Assembly (NCBI RefSeq): GCF_007655005.1
Contig: NZ_SZVW01000027.1
Location: 62,001-126,000, forward strand
Length of the DNA stretch: 64,000 nucleotides
Source of the DNA: Streptomyces tibetensis
Lineage (GTDB): Bacteria; Actinomycetota; Actinomycetes; Streptomycetales; Streptomycetaceae
Reading direction: 5' to 3'
Numbering within the stretch: the stretch's first letter is position 1; each line of letters begins with the position of its first letter. The notes under the pieces are model-generated. The model ran no database searches, was not told the origin of the DNA, and saw only the letters and a program-made list of their open reading frames with translations. A program made the position numbers and the translations under genes. Of the stretch, positions 32,307 through 41,728 are shown one piece after another.

Positions 32307-34610
32307 TCATGCAGGGGGTTCGACGCCTCGGTGGGGGTGGTAGGGGCCGACCCACTGGTACAGGTCACCGGCGATTTTGATGGCATGGCCGGCGTTGATC
32401 GCCAGTTCCAGTTCGCGCTCGGGGATCGATGCCATGTGTTCCTGCAGGGCACGGTAGGTCACGGGCGTCGGCAGGCCGCGGCGGAGCTGGCCGACTGCCT
32501 TCTGGGCGGCCTGTCGGGTTTCTTCTTCAAGCCGGGGGCGGATGACGACCACGGCCACGGAGTATTCGTTGTCGACGATCCGCATTCTGCGCGCGACCTC
32601 TGGATAGTGCAGCTTTGCTCGCAGCGCTTCGACGACTTCTCCGGTGGCTCCGTTGGGGTCCTTGGAATGTTGTCCTGCCTGGAGGCGGTAGCGGTGCTGG
32701 TAGTACGAGCGGAGGACGTCCAGATCGTCGGGATCGGCCAGCCCGTCGCCGAAACGGCGGGACGCTGCCGCGATAGCGCACGTGTTGTAGATCACCTCCG
32801 GGTTGAGGCCGTCCTGGGGATCGAAGATGGTCATGACGCTGTCCTTCGCGGGGCGTTTGCCCTCGCGGTTGACCCGTCCGGCAGCCTGCTGTTCGGACTC
32901 TGGTGTTGATCTGGCGCGGTATCCGCGGGGGAAGTCGAGGTTGACGCCGGCTTCGATGAGCGAGGTCGACACGAGGAGGGTGTTCAGGCCCTTCTCCAGG
33001 CGTTGCTTCGTCGCTTGGATGGTTTCTCGGCGGTGGCCGCCGGTCATGCGGGTCGACAGGTGCAGGACGCCTGGGTCATCGTCGTGGTTCGTGCTGAGCC
33101 AGATGCGATGCACCTGACTGGCGTCCTTGGTCCCGTTGACCACGACGAGGGCCTGGTCATGCTCGGCCGCCTCGGCGGCGATGCTTTCGAGGGTCACCTC
33201 CGGGTCGGTCCGCCACTCGTATCTGACGCGACGCAGCTGCTTGAAGAGGGGTGCGGGGTCGGCGACGACGTCACGTTGCGGGAGGCCGGAGCGCCAGGGG
33301 TTCAGCGCGGCGAGTTCCGGCTGGGTCGCCGATGAGAGTACGAGGGTCACGCCGTAGTGCTCCACGAGTTCCCGTAGGCCCGAGAGGATCGGGGTCAGGA
33401 GCCTGTCGGGGAGAGCCTGGACCTCGTCGAGGACGATCACGGAGTTGGCGAGCCGGTGGAGTCGGCGGGTGGCCCAGGGGGTGCTTCCGAAGATCGTTTC
33501 GATCAGGCGGACGGTGGTGGTGACAATGAAGGGGGCGTCCCAGTTCTCGGTGGCCAGTTTCGCCCACCGGTTGGGCTGACCCCCTTTCTGACCGTGGCGC
33601 ACGTTCGTCGAGGGGCCGGCGGACTGCGGCGCGCGTTGCTGCGGAGCTTCGACGTTCACGGCTGAGTGGTGTTCCAGAACCACCGGCGGTCCTTGCTCCG
33701 GGTCCAGGAGGCTTCGGTACTCCGCTGCGTTCTGCTCGGTGATCGAGATGAACGGGACCGCGACAATGACGCGCCGCAGTCCGTGCAGGGAGGCGTGGCG
33801 GAGGGCGAAGCCTCCACCGGTGAACGTCTTTCCGGCGCCGGTCGGAAGGTGCAGCCGGTACACGCCCGGCTTGCCGGCGGCGGCTTCGAGTGCCTCCTGG
33901 TAGACATTCTCACGGAGCTTGTCCAGCCAGGAGACGCCCTTGGAACGCTGACGTCCGGCGAGGGCCTCCTGGCGGCGGGCCTCGTACCTCTCCCACAGTT
34001 CTGGCATCCCGACGTGCGGCCGGATGTGCGTGCCGGGTCTGAAGTGGGCGGCGGTGTCGAGACGGTCAGCGTCGACGACGGCCGAGTAGGTCATGCGGAC
34101 CAGCATCTCCACAGCGATCTTGTCACGTGGGTCGAGCCAGTCCGGGGCGGCCGGGCATGACCCGTCCAAAATTTCCGGCATGACCGCGGCGACTCGGTTG
34201 ATGGCTTCGTCCACCTCGCTGGAGTCGGCCATCAGGGCCTTCAGCCGGAGCCGGACTTCCGACCACGCGGACAGACCGGTGTGGTGTCCCTCGATCACAC
34301 CGGCGCAGGGCAGCAGAACGGGGAATGGTTCGGCCGCCCGGGCGAACAAGAGGGCTCCGGCGTCGTTGTGCGAGGGCCGTCTGGTCTTGCGGCCGGTGGT
34401 GGCCTCCTCGATCAGCCCCTCCTGCCACGCGCAGGCTCCTTTGCCCGTGTCGTGGTCGCGTCCGAGCCGGTAGCCGAGGTCACCGCCTCCCCATGGCTCT
34501 GCGAACCGACGGGCCAGCTCGCCCGTACCGCGGGCGTGGTCTTCGTACCAGTGCCAGGCCCCGTGGTGGCCCGGCGAGTGGGCCACGAGTCTGCCTTCCG
34601 GGACTGACAT
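32307..34610 (-). CDS. cas3: CRISPR-associated helicase-nuclease Cas3 (type I-C)
   Basis: 767 residues from ATG 34610, with AGGTGA seven bases before. In-frame starts at 34658 and 34685 would place the palindrome 34629-34652 inside the gene, so they are less likely. The HD nuclease domain has AHSPGHHGAWHWYEDHARGT, catalytic H53-D54 (DHDTGKG) and DADRLDT. Superfamily 2 helicase motifs: Walker A LPTGAGKT (255-262), DEVQ box VIVLDEVQAL (395-398), then VLSSATQP. Cas3 unwinds and degrades the DNA strand displaced by Cascade. All key residues appear intact. It is divergent from cas5. Confidence 0.93.
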   Translation of the reverse strand: MSVPEGRLVAHSPGHHGAWHWYEDHARGTGELARRFAEPWGGGDLGYRLGRDHDTGKGACAWQEGLIEEATTGRKTRRPSHNDAGALLFARAAEPFPVLLPCAGVIEGHHTGLSAWSEVRLRLKALMADSSEVDEAINRVAAVMPEILDGSCPAAPDWLDPRDKIAVEMLVRMTYSAVVDADRLDTAAHFRPGTHIRPHVGMPELWERYEARRQEALAGRQRSKGVSWLDKLRENVYQEALEAAAGKPGVYRLHLPTGAGKTFTGGGFALRHASLHGLRRVIVAVPFISITEQNAAEYRSLLDPEQGPPVVLEHHSAVNVEAPQQRAPQSAGPSTNVRHGQKGGQPNRWAKLATENWDAPFIVTTTVRLIETIFGSTPWATRRLHRLANSVIVLDEVQALPDRLLTPILSGLRELVEHYGVTLVLSSATQPELAALNPWRSGLPQRDVVADPAPLFKQLRRVRYEWRTDPEVTLESIAAEAAEHDQALVVVNGTKDASQVHRIWLSTNHDDDPGVLHLSTRMTGGHRRETIQATKQRLEKGLNTLLVSTSLIEAGVNLDFPRGYRARSTPESEQQAAGRVNREGKRPAKDSVMTIFDPQDGLNPEVIYNTCAIAAASRRFGDGLADPDDLDVLRSYYQHRYRLQAGQHSKDPNGATGEVVEALRAKLHYPEVARRMRIVDNEYSVAVVVIRPRLEEETRQAAQKAVGQLRRGLPTPVTYRALQEHMASIPERELELAINAGHAIKIAGDLYQWVGPYHPHRGVEPPA

Positions 34611-34628
34611 TGAGTCACCTACTGGATC

Positions 34629-34652
34629 AACTGCCTTGTTCGCAAGGCAGTT
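34629..34652. promoter_or_regulatory. Perfect 10-bp palindrome with TTCG loop upstream of cas3
   Basis: AACTGCCTTG (34629-34638), TTCG, then CAAGGCAGTT (34643-34652). It falls about 20 bases before the cas3 start codon, in its 5' leader. It could be an operator for a dimeric repressor, or an RNA hairpin capped by a stable UUCG loop on the plus-strand transcript. Confidence 0.6.
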
Positions 34653-34737
34653 TGACATCTCATCACTTATGAGCTGAGAATCCACCAGACCACCACATTT
34701 CGTTACCGGGCCACCCTAGGACACGTGGGTCGCGGAT

Positions 34738-34768
34738 CGGTCAGCTGCCGACCCGGGGCCATCGCAAC
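34738..34768 (+). repeat. Solitary degenerate CRISPR-like repeat in the cas promoter region
   Basis: CGGTC-AGCTGCC-GACC followed by ATCGCAAC (34761-34768) keeps the base of the repeat stem and the exact 3' end of the array repeats in the same sense as array 2, but with a different loop and a 7-base gap in place of GAGG. No second repeat follows. It may be a relic or the seed of a crRNA-like regulatory RNA. Confidence 0.35.
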
Positions 34769-34868
34769 GTTTGGGTGGCTGCAGGAAATCCGGGTCGATC
34801 GCCAGTGTCGTGACGGTAACGGGCACCACTGACAACCGGCCGAGCCGCACATGGAGGGGGAAGTTTGT

Positions 34869-35639
34869 ATGACCGCAGAGCAGACCCGGCGGCGCGGTGA
34901 GCGCGCGGACCGGCCGCTACGCGTTGAGGTGGAGGCGTGGGGACCGTTGGCCTGCTTCACGCGTCCGGAGCTCAAGGTAGAGCGGGTCTCGTATCCGACC
35001 ATGACCCCCTCCGCGGCGAGGGGACTGCTGGAGGCCATCTTCTGGAAACCGGAGATGACCTACTGGGTCGAGCGGATCGAGCAGCTCAAGCCGGTGAGGT
35101 GGACCCGCTTCCGGCGCAACGAGGTCAACAACTCGATCATCACCAAGAACGCCTACGAGAGCCTGCGGGCCAACAACGGCTACCGCTACGACGTCGCCGA
35201 AGACCGCGGCCAGCGGGTCACCGTCGCCCTGAGCGACGTCGCCTACCGCATCCACGCGACGATCCGCGCCACCGACCGGTGCACCGCGCCCCTGCCGAAG
35301 TACCGCGACCAGTTCGACCGACGGCTCGCACGTGGTGCCTGCTATGAGCAGCCCCATTTCGGCTGCCGCGAGTTCGCAGCCTTCTTCGGGCCTCGCGGAT
35401 CGGCGGAGGAGGCCGGCGTGGTCACCGCCGCCGACCAGGCAGGCATTCCGCCCATCGACGAGCTCGGGCTGATGCTCCACCACATCGAGTACCTCCCGAA
35501 GGGCAAAGAGCGCTACCACTGGTTCCGGGCCAGCCTCGAGCACGGCGTTCTCCACGTGCCCGACCGCCCGCTCGCCCCCGCCGAGGTCAGTGGCATGCCC
35601 GGAGCCGAGGGACGAGCCTCCGCGGAGGAGGTGGCCTGA
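34869..35639 (+). CDS. cas5: CRISPR-associated protein Cas5 (type I-C, Cas5d/Cas5c)
   Basis: 256 residues from ATG 34869 (GGAGGGGGAAGT upstream). The RRM-like start is PLRVEVEAWGPLACFTRPEL, then TPSAARGLLEAIFWKP and WTRFRRNEVNNSI, and later CYEQPHFGCREFAAFFG, all typical of the type I-C Cas5 that, unlike other Cas5 proteins, cuts pre-crRNA within the repeat, since type I-C lacks Cas6. No cas6 is seen here either. It also holds the 5' handle in Cascade. It is two bases before cas8c. Confidence 0.9.
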   Translation: MTAEQTRRRGERADRPLRVEVEAWGPLACFTRPELKVERVSYPTMTPSAARGLLEAIFWKPEMTYWVERIEQLKPVRWTRFRRNEVNNSIITKNAYESLRANNGYRYDVAEDRGQRVTVALSDVAYRIHATIRATDRCTAPLPKYRDQFDRRLARGACYEQPHFGCREFAAFFGPRGSAEEAGVVTAADQAGIPPIDELGLMLHHIEYLPKGKERYHWFRASLEHGVLHVPDRPLAPAEVSGMPGAEGRASAEEVA

Positions 35640-35640
35640 C

Positions 35641-37473
35641 GTGCTGCTGCAGAGCCTCGTCCAGCAAGCCGACAACCGCCAGGGCGACACCCCCGAGTAC
35701 TACCTCGCGCGCCGGGTCATGTGGCATATCGATCTCTCCAGCACGGGTATAGGGAACGTCGAACCGCTGGTCATCGACCTCCGTCAGGAACAGCGAAAGA
35801 TCACCGCCCCGTACACGGGACGCTCTGGGTCCAAGCCGGCACCGATCCTGCTTGCCGACACCGCACAGTTCGCGCTCGCCCATCCCGGCCTGGTCAAAGG
35901 GCCGGACGGGGAGAAGGTCCTCTCGACCAACTCTGCCGACGTCACCAAGGCGAAGACCCGGCACGCCGCCTACCGTGCACTCGTCACTTCCTGGTGCAAC
36001 GACCACCCCCATCTTCCCCAGGCGCAGGCGGTGGCCACATGGCTGAAGAGCCACGCTCCGACCGCGTGGCCGCTGGAGATGGACAAAGACCACCTCGTCG
36101 CCATCAGTGTGGACGGCGAGTGGGTCCACGACCTACCGGAAGCCAGGAACTGGTGGGCCCACGAGGTCAAGAAAGCGAAGAGCGGGAAGACGGGCAAGGC
36201 GAACCAGGGACTCTGCCTCGTGTGCGGACACGTCATGCCCTTGCTGTCCACGCTCCCGGTTCCTATCAAGGGCATCCCCAACTCCGGGATGAACACCCAG
36301 CTGGTCTGCCTCAACCAGCCCGCCCACTTCCGGGCCGGCACCAAGCAGCTCGGTGCCACCCCCATCTGCGTCGACTGCGGCACCAAGTCCGCTACAGCCC
36401 TGAACACGCTGCTCGCCGACCCCGAACACCGCGCCTTTGCCGACGATTCCGCCGTCGTCTGGTGGACCCGTGACCCCCACACCGACACAGCCATGTGGAC
36501 CCTGCGCGACCCCCAGCCCGAGGAGGTGGCCCAGCTCGTCGCCGGAGTCCGCCACCCCCGGCGGGGACGAGACGCACTGGCAGTCCTCGACGAGGACGCC
36601 TTCCACGCCCTCACCCTGCGGGTTAACACCAACAGGGTCATCGTTGCCGACTGGATCACCATCCCCGTCCCCGAACTGAAACGGAGACTCGGGACCTGGT
36701 TCGCCGACCAGCAGACCTGGGACGGCTGGAACAACACCTACACCTACTGGTCGGTCTGGCGACTCGCCCTCGCCTGCGCCCGCTGGGACAAGCGCACGAA
36801 AAAGTACGTCGACACCACCGTCCCCAAGCACCTCCAGGCCGACCTCACCAAAGCCGCACTCCACGGCGCCGCCCCACCGGCCCATCTCCTGCCGGTCCTC
36901 CTGCAGCGCATCCGCGCCGACCGCAACCTCGACCGGCCCCGCATCGCCCTGCTGCGCCTCGCCCTGATCCGTACGACGACTCGCCACAAGGAGCTCTGTG
37001 TGCCCCAGCTGAACCCCCAGTCGACCGAGCCCGGCTACGTATGCGGACGGATCATGGCCATGCTCGAAGCGATCCAGCGCAAGGCCATGCCCAAGGTCAA
37101 CACCACCATCACCGACAAGTACCTGAGCACCGCGGTCGTCTCCCCCCGAGCCGTCCTCACTCGCCTCCGTATCGGAGCACGACCGCATCTGCGCACCATC
37201 GCCCGCACCAGTGGCCCCGCGGCCAAGGCCATGGACAGTCGACTGCGGGACGCCTTCGACCTGCTCGACGCTATCCCCGCCCACTTGAGCACCGAACAAC
37301 AGGCCCTGTTCATCCTCGGCTACGACCACCAGCGAGCTCACTCCGCACGCGCTGCCGCAGAAGCTATCAAAGCGCGGGAAGCCGGCAAGGAACTCGCCGC
37401 CGAACAGCAAGCGGACGCCCTCCCCGAAGTCTCCACCGAGGACGCCGACTCCTCGGACAACACCCTCTGGTAA
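35641..37473 (+). CDS. cas8c: CRISPR-associated protein Cas8c/Csd1 (type I-C)
   Basis: 610 residues from GTG 35641, with GGAGGAGG as ribosome-binding site inside the end of cas5. The start LLQSLVQQADNR and the block GLCLVCGHVMPLLSTLPVPI, then KGIPNSGMNTQLVCLNQPAH, follow the Csd1 pattern. Two CxxC pairs (CLVC, and CVDC in TPICVDCGTKSATALNTLLA) could bind zinc. The last 80 residues are helical and probably also give the Cas11 small subunit by internal start, as known for type I-C; I cannot point to that start with certainty. It recognises the PAM and opens target DNA. Confidence 0.9.
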   Translation: MLLQSLVQQADNRQGDTPEYYLARRVMWHIDLSSTGIGNVEPLVIDLRQEQRKITAPYTGRSGSKPAPILLADTAQFALAHPGLVKGPDGEKVLSTNSADVTKAKTRHAAYRALVTSWCNDHPHLPQAQAVATWLKSHAPTAWPLEMDKDHLVAISVDGEWVHDLPEARNWWAHEVKKAKSGKTGKANQGLCLVCGHVMPLLSTLPVPIKGIPNSGMNTQLVCLNQPAHFRAGTKQLGATPICVDCGTKSATALNTLLADPEHRAFADDSAVVWWTRDPHTDTAMWTLRDPQPEEVAQLVAGVRHPRRGRDALAVLDEDAFHALTLRVNTNRVIVADWITIPVPELKRRLGTWFADQQTWDGWNNTYTYWSVWRLALACARWDKRTKKYVDTTVPKHLQADLTKAALHGAAPPAHLLPVLLQRIRADRNLDRPRIALLRLALIRTTTRHKELCVPQLNPQSTEPGYVCGRIMAMLEAIQRKAMPKVNTTITDKYLSTAVVSPRAVLTRLRIGARPHLRTIARTSGPAAKAMDSRLRDAFDLLDAIPAHLSTEQQALFILGYDHQRAHSARAAAEAIKAREAGKELAAEQQADALPEVSTEDADSSDNTLW

Positions 37474-37533
37474 CGCCCCACAGCCGACAGCTCACCACGA
37501 CGCCACAACCCCGGAAGGACACCGAGCACAACC

Positions 37534-38403
37534 ATGAGCGCCGCGCACCTGGACCCCACCCGCAAGCACGACTACGTCTTCCTTATCGACGTCAAGGACG
37601 GCAACCCCAACGGCGACCCCGACGCCGGCGGCATGCCCCGAACCGACCCCATCACCGGCCAGGGCCTCATCACCGACGTCGCCCTCAAGCGCAAGATCCG
37701 CAACACCATCACGCTCGTCCACCAGGGGCAGCTCGGCTTCGAGATGTACGTCGAACAGGGCGTCGCCCTCAACCCGCAGATCCAGCGCGCCTACATCGAA
37801 GGGGGAGCCAAAGAAGGCGAGACCGCCACCGCGCAGGACTGGATGATCCGCAACTTCTGGGACGTGCGCCTGTTCGGAGCCGTCATGTCCGTAGGCGACC
37901 AGAAGAAACATGCAGGAAGGGCCCGCGGGCCCATGCAACTCACCTTCTCCCGCTCCATCGATCCCGTCACCCCGCTGGAGGCCGGCATCACCCGTGTCGC
38001 CCCGAACAAGCCCGAGGACCTGGCCAAGGGCAAGGTCACCGAGATGGGCAACAAGCACTACGTCCCCTACGGGCTCTACCGCGGCCACGGCTTCTACTCT
38101 GGAGCCCTCGGCACCAAGGCCGGAGTCACCCCGGAAGACCTCGCCGCCTACTGGCAGGCCCTGGCCATGATGTTCGACCACGACCGGGCATCGTCCCGCG
38201 GCGAAATGGCCATCCGCGGCCTGTACGTCTTCTCCCACGACGACGCCTACGGACGGGCCCCCGCCCACAAGCTCTTCGACCTCATCCGTATCAAGCCACT
38301 GGGCCACAGCGAGGCACGCTCCTGGGACGACTACACCGACCGCATCACCATTGACGAAGACAACGTGCCCGCCGGCGTGTCCCTGACCCGGCTTATCGAC
38401 TGA
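37534..38403 (+). CDS. cas7: CRISPR-associated protein Cas7/Csd2 (type I-C)
   Basis: 289 residues from ATG 37534, 60 bases after cas8c. The N-terminus KHDYVFLIDVKDGNPNGDPD (motif NPNGDPDAGG, residues 24-33) and DVALKRKIRNTI are diagnostic of Csd2, and WDVRLFGAVMS is the usual next block. Multiple copies coat the crRNA as the Cascade backbone. The gene is followed at once by array 2, with no cas4, cas1 or cas2. All three effector genes sit on one transcript with array 2. Confidence 0.93.
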   Translation: MSAAHLDPTRKHDYVFLIDVKDGNPNGDPDAGGMPRTDPITGQGLITDVALKRKIRNTITLVHQGQLGFEMYVEQGVALNPQIQRAYIEGGAKEGETATAQDWMIRNFWDVRLFGAVMSVGDQKKHAGRARGPMQLTFSRSIDPVTPLEAGITRVAPNKPEDLAKGKVTEMGNKHYVPYGLYRGHGFYSGALGTKAGVTPEDLAAYWQALAMMFDHDRASSRGEMAIRGLYVFSHDDAYGRAPAHKLFDLIRIKPLGHSEARSWDDYTDRITIDEDNVPAGVSLTRLID

Positions 38404-40308
38404 ACTCTATTCTCCAGCCGACCGAGGATCGCAACGCCCCCTTACCTCAAAGCACCGCGAAACACTGCTCAGGTGGCGGTCGCTCTTCGGGGCGGCCGAG
38501 GATCGCAACACCACGCTCTTCCGGCTGGGGTACATCCCCCGCGTGTGGCGGTTGCCCTCCAGGACGGCCGAGGATCGCAACGTCGGCCCGAACATCGCGA
38601 GCACGTACTTCGAGACGCGGCGGTCGCCCACCAGGACGGCCGAGGATCACAACCAAGTAGACGGCTACCTGCTTGGTGCCCTGATCCGAGTTCGGCGGTC
38701 GCCCTACGGGACGACCAAGAATCGCAACATGATCGGCATTACGAACGCTGGTGTTGGCCGGACTGCTGGCGTCCACTCGCTAGGCCGGCCAAGGATCGCA
38801 ACGGCGATTTCGGCCCGTGGAACCACACGGTGTGTGCCGCTTGCGGTCGCCCTTCAGAGTGACCGAGGATCGCAACGTCGTCCAGTGCTTCGACTGGCCA
38901 ACCTTACAGGCCACTAGTGGTCGCTCTTTACTCCAAGGCGACCGCGGATCGCAATAAGCTGAGCGGCGTTGACAAGACGCAAGTCGCCATCGCCGGTGGT
39001 CGACCAAGGGCAACCGAGGATCGCAACACCGACGTGTACGGCTTCTAACCCAGCACCCTCAACGGCAAGGTGGCGGTCGCCCTCCAGGACGGCCGAGGAT
39101 CGCAACGACGGCTCGGACATCGACAACTGGACCGCGATCCGGGTGGCGGTCGCCCCTCCCGTGCGGCCGAGGGGCACAACGGCATTTCCTACTTCGGTCG
39201 GCTTGCCGGCTACAAGTGGGGGTCGCCCTCCGGGGGGGCCAAGGATCGCAACGTCGTAGAGGGACAACGGTACGGAAAGATCAAGCGAAGTTGGCGGTCG
39301 ACCTTAGGGCGACCGGGGATCGCAACGCCGTGTTATGGGGGAAGGGTGCCAACGGCAAGAGCGTAACGGTCGTCCCTCCGGGGCGGCCAAGGATCGCAAC
39401 GGTTCGGCCTGGGCGTCGTTCGCACCGCGAGAGTGCAATGGCGGTGGGCCTCCGGGGTGACCGAGGATCGCAACCGCATGCTGCAGCCGCACGAGATCGG
39501 CTCGGCTATGTCGCTGGCAGCCGCTCTTCAGGGCGGCCGAGGATCGCAACGACCTGGAAACCTCTGGCGGCGACATCGGGCAGGACCCTGGCGGTCGCTT
39601 TCTTGGGCGACCGCGGAGCGAAACGTCTCGGACCCGGCTTCCATCGGCTGGATGGTGCTGGTGACGGTCGCCCTCCAGAGCGGCCGAGGATCGCAACGTC
39701 ATGAACGCACAGATGGTCATGCCGTGCTGGCTGATGACGGTCGCCCTCCAGGGCAGTCGAGCGTCGCAACTACGGATCGAAGCCCCGCACCCTCGCTGGA
39801 GCCACGGGTGGGGGTCGCCTTGGGGCGGCCGAGGGTCTCAACCGGGCTCCTACATCGGTGCCACGTAGCGGTCGCTCTCTAGGGTGGCCGAGGATCGAAA
39901 CGGCACACAAGCGGAAGACCTGGGCCATGCCCTCTTTGCCCTGGTGTCCGCCCTTTGGGGCAGCCGGAATTGCAACAGGCGCTTGACGCTACCGCGAGCC
40001 GAGGATCAGCAACGACTTGGATCTTGGCCAGCCGGCCAACGCGGTCGGCTGGCGGTCGCCCTTATGGGCAGCTGAGGTTCGCAATATCCCCGAAATTTGG
40101 ACTGCTCAGCTTCTCGCCGAGCTTAGCGGTTGCCCTCCGGGGCGGCCGAGGGTCGCAACTCAAAGCCCTCGATGCAGTCGCCTGCATCAGGCCAGTGTGG
40201 CGGTGGCCCCTCCGGGGCGGCCGAGGATCGCAACTACTGGCGGCAAAACAACCTTCCGTTCCAGTTTGACGCTTGCGGTCGCCTTTCAGGACGACCCCAA
40301 GCCAAACC
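38399..40308 (+). CRISPR. CRISPR array 2: about 26 strongly variable repeats after cas7
   Basis: Repeats end at 38435, 38509, 38581, 38653, 38728, 38802, 38876, 38955, 39027, 39106, 39180, 39252, 39326, 39400, 39474, 39550, 39624, 39697, 39770, 39842, 39901, 39976, 40085, 40159, 40234 and 40308, plus a 3' fragment ending 40013. The period is mostly 72-79. The common form is GGCGGTCGCCCTCC then GGGCGGCCGAGG and ATCGCAAC. Many copies are mutated (for example CGGAGCGAAAC at 39624). The first window begins inside the cas7 stop codon, so there is no leader, and the array is probably transcribed with the cas genes. Confidence 0.9.
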
Positions 40309-40503
40309 GACGGGCTTGCTCCTCAGCACTGGCTATTTCCACCGAGGAGGACCCACGGACACAGTGGCGACCATCCAGGGAAGCGCGGCGGCATGCACTT
40401 CGTCATTGGGGCCAGTGGCCCCCGGCGCCCACATCCCACACACGGACGGTGCCTCCGTCGGCCACCCAGCCAGACTGACAACCCACGGCCCACTTGCGAC
40501 GAA

Positions 40504-41640
40504 TTAAGCCGCTTCCCAGAGGCTGGCGTCCAGGATTCGAGCAGCCTTGGTAATGCTCCCCGGCATCAGATGCCGGTAGGTGCGGTACGTCTCCTCGATG
40601 GACTTGTGGCCCATCCACTCCGCCACGTCCGTGATCGGTATCCCATTCCCGAGCGCGTTCGACGCGAAGTAGTGCCGGAAGCCGTACATCCCCACACCGT
40701 TCTCCGCAGGGAGTGTGTTGAAGAGCTTCTGCACACGGCGGCGTTCCATCGGTTCCGTGTAGTAGCCGCTCGGACCGCGCAAGAGATAGCCCTCCGTCGT
40801 GGTGCCATGCTTCTCCTCAAACCGCTCCATCGCTTCCCGCACCGAGCGCGGCAGAGGGACCTCCCGGAACTCCCCCGCCTTGCGATGCTTCAGCTTCGCC
40901 GGCTTGTGCGTGTTGGAGTGGATCTGCTCGTGAACCCGGTAGACGTCGTCGGCCACGACGTTGTTGATGTTCACTGCCCGGGCCTCGCCATTGCGCAAGC
41001 CACAGCCGACCATCATGACGATCTCAAGGCCGAGGAACTCGTCAGCGGCCTTCAGCGCCTTCTTCACGTAGGCAAGGGACGGGATGACCACCTTCTCGCG
41101 GACGTACTCCGGTTCCTGGATCCCCTTCACAGGATCATCCGCCATAGCACCCTTGCCATAGGCGTCCCGCAGGATGGCCTTCAGGACACGGAAAACGTTC
41201 ACCTGGTTTCCGCGACCCACCCCGTCGCCCTCCAACTCGTCCAGGAAACGCTCGGCCACGATCGGCGTCACCGAGTTCAGCTTCCGCGATCCAAGACGGG
41301 GAATGATGTGCACGTTGATGGAGCTATCGACGTGCCAGCCCGTGGAGTACTCCGTCATCCGCCGCTGCCTCGGCCGCCACTGCTTCGCGTATTCCGCGAC
41401 CGTCTGCTGACCGAGTTCCCGGCGGACCTCGGCAACGGACGGGGCCGTCGTCTTCTTCTCCGCGTAGATCTGCGTGAGGCGCTCGATCGCATCGTCCTGC
41501 GTGCCGAAACCAGACTCTTCACGCTGCTTGCCGAGAGCATCTCTGAATCGAATCGTGTACGGGTGCGGACAACGCGTCGGCCTGGAACAACCGCACTCCT
41601 TGAAGAACGACCCCATCCCACGAGCGAGCTGTCGAGCCAC
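40504..41640 (-). CDS. int: Tyrosine recombinase/integrase of the element
   Basis: 378 residues from GTG 41640 (GAAGG upstream). The N-terminal Cys/His cluster (KECGCSRPTRCPHPYTIRFR) is common in actinobacterial integrases. A SAM-like core-binding domain (about 78-165) is followed by the catalytic domain with Arg216 (VGCGLRNGEARAV), box II as Y319-x2-R322 (MYGFRHYFAS, Tyr in place of the usual His), His345 (EWMGHKSIEE) and nucleophile Tyr355 (TYRTYRHLMP). It would recombine the panD attachment site. No excisionase gene is seen. It sits 155 bases from the right attachment copy. Confidence 0.92.
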   Translation of the reverse strand: MARQLARGMGSFFKECGCSRPTRCPHPYTIRFRDALGKQREESGFGTQDDAIERLTQIYAEKKTTAPSVAEVRRELGQQTVAEYAKQWRPRQRRMTEYSTGWHVDSSINVHIIPRLGSRKLNSVTPIVAERFLDELEGDGVGRGNQVNVFRVLKAILRDAYGKGAMADDPVKGIQEPEYVREKVVIPSLAYVKKALKAADEFLGLEIVMMVGCGLRNGEARAVNINNVVADDVYRVHEQIHSNTHKPAKLKHRKAGEFREVPLPRSVREAMERFEEKHGTTTEGYLLRGPSGYYTEPMERRRVQKLFNTLPAENGVGMYGFRHYFASNALGNGIPITDVAEWMGHKSIEETYRTYRHLMPGSITKAARILDASLWEAA

Positions 41641-41728
41641 GTATCAAGCCTTCCGAACAGGGCGATGGGCGGCCCGGCAGACCCATGTCGTACGGGCAGG
41701 TCAGCAAGCCGGACACCGTCCGACTCGA

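Larger units (their letters stand above)
34611..34868. promoter_or_regulatory. Central divergent promoter region of the CRISPR-Cas system
   Basis: 258 bases between cas3 and cas5 that must hold both promoters. It contains a perfect palindrome (34629-34652), a second inverted repeat CTCAT-CACTT-ATGAG (34659-34673), a TTGACA at 34652-34657 and a degenerate single CRISPR repeat (34738-34768). AGGGGGAAG before ATG 34869 is the cas5 ribosome-binding site. The region is the only obvious control point for both arms of the system. Confidence 0.6.

Noticed and set aside
32307..38403. Type I-E, I-U/G or I-B CRISPR
   Set aside because: The effector set is cas3, Cas5d, Csd1 and Csd2 with no cas6, cse or csb genes; repeats end GGATCGCAAC as in I-C.
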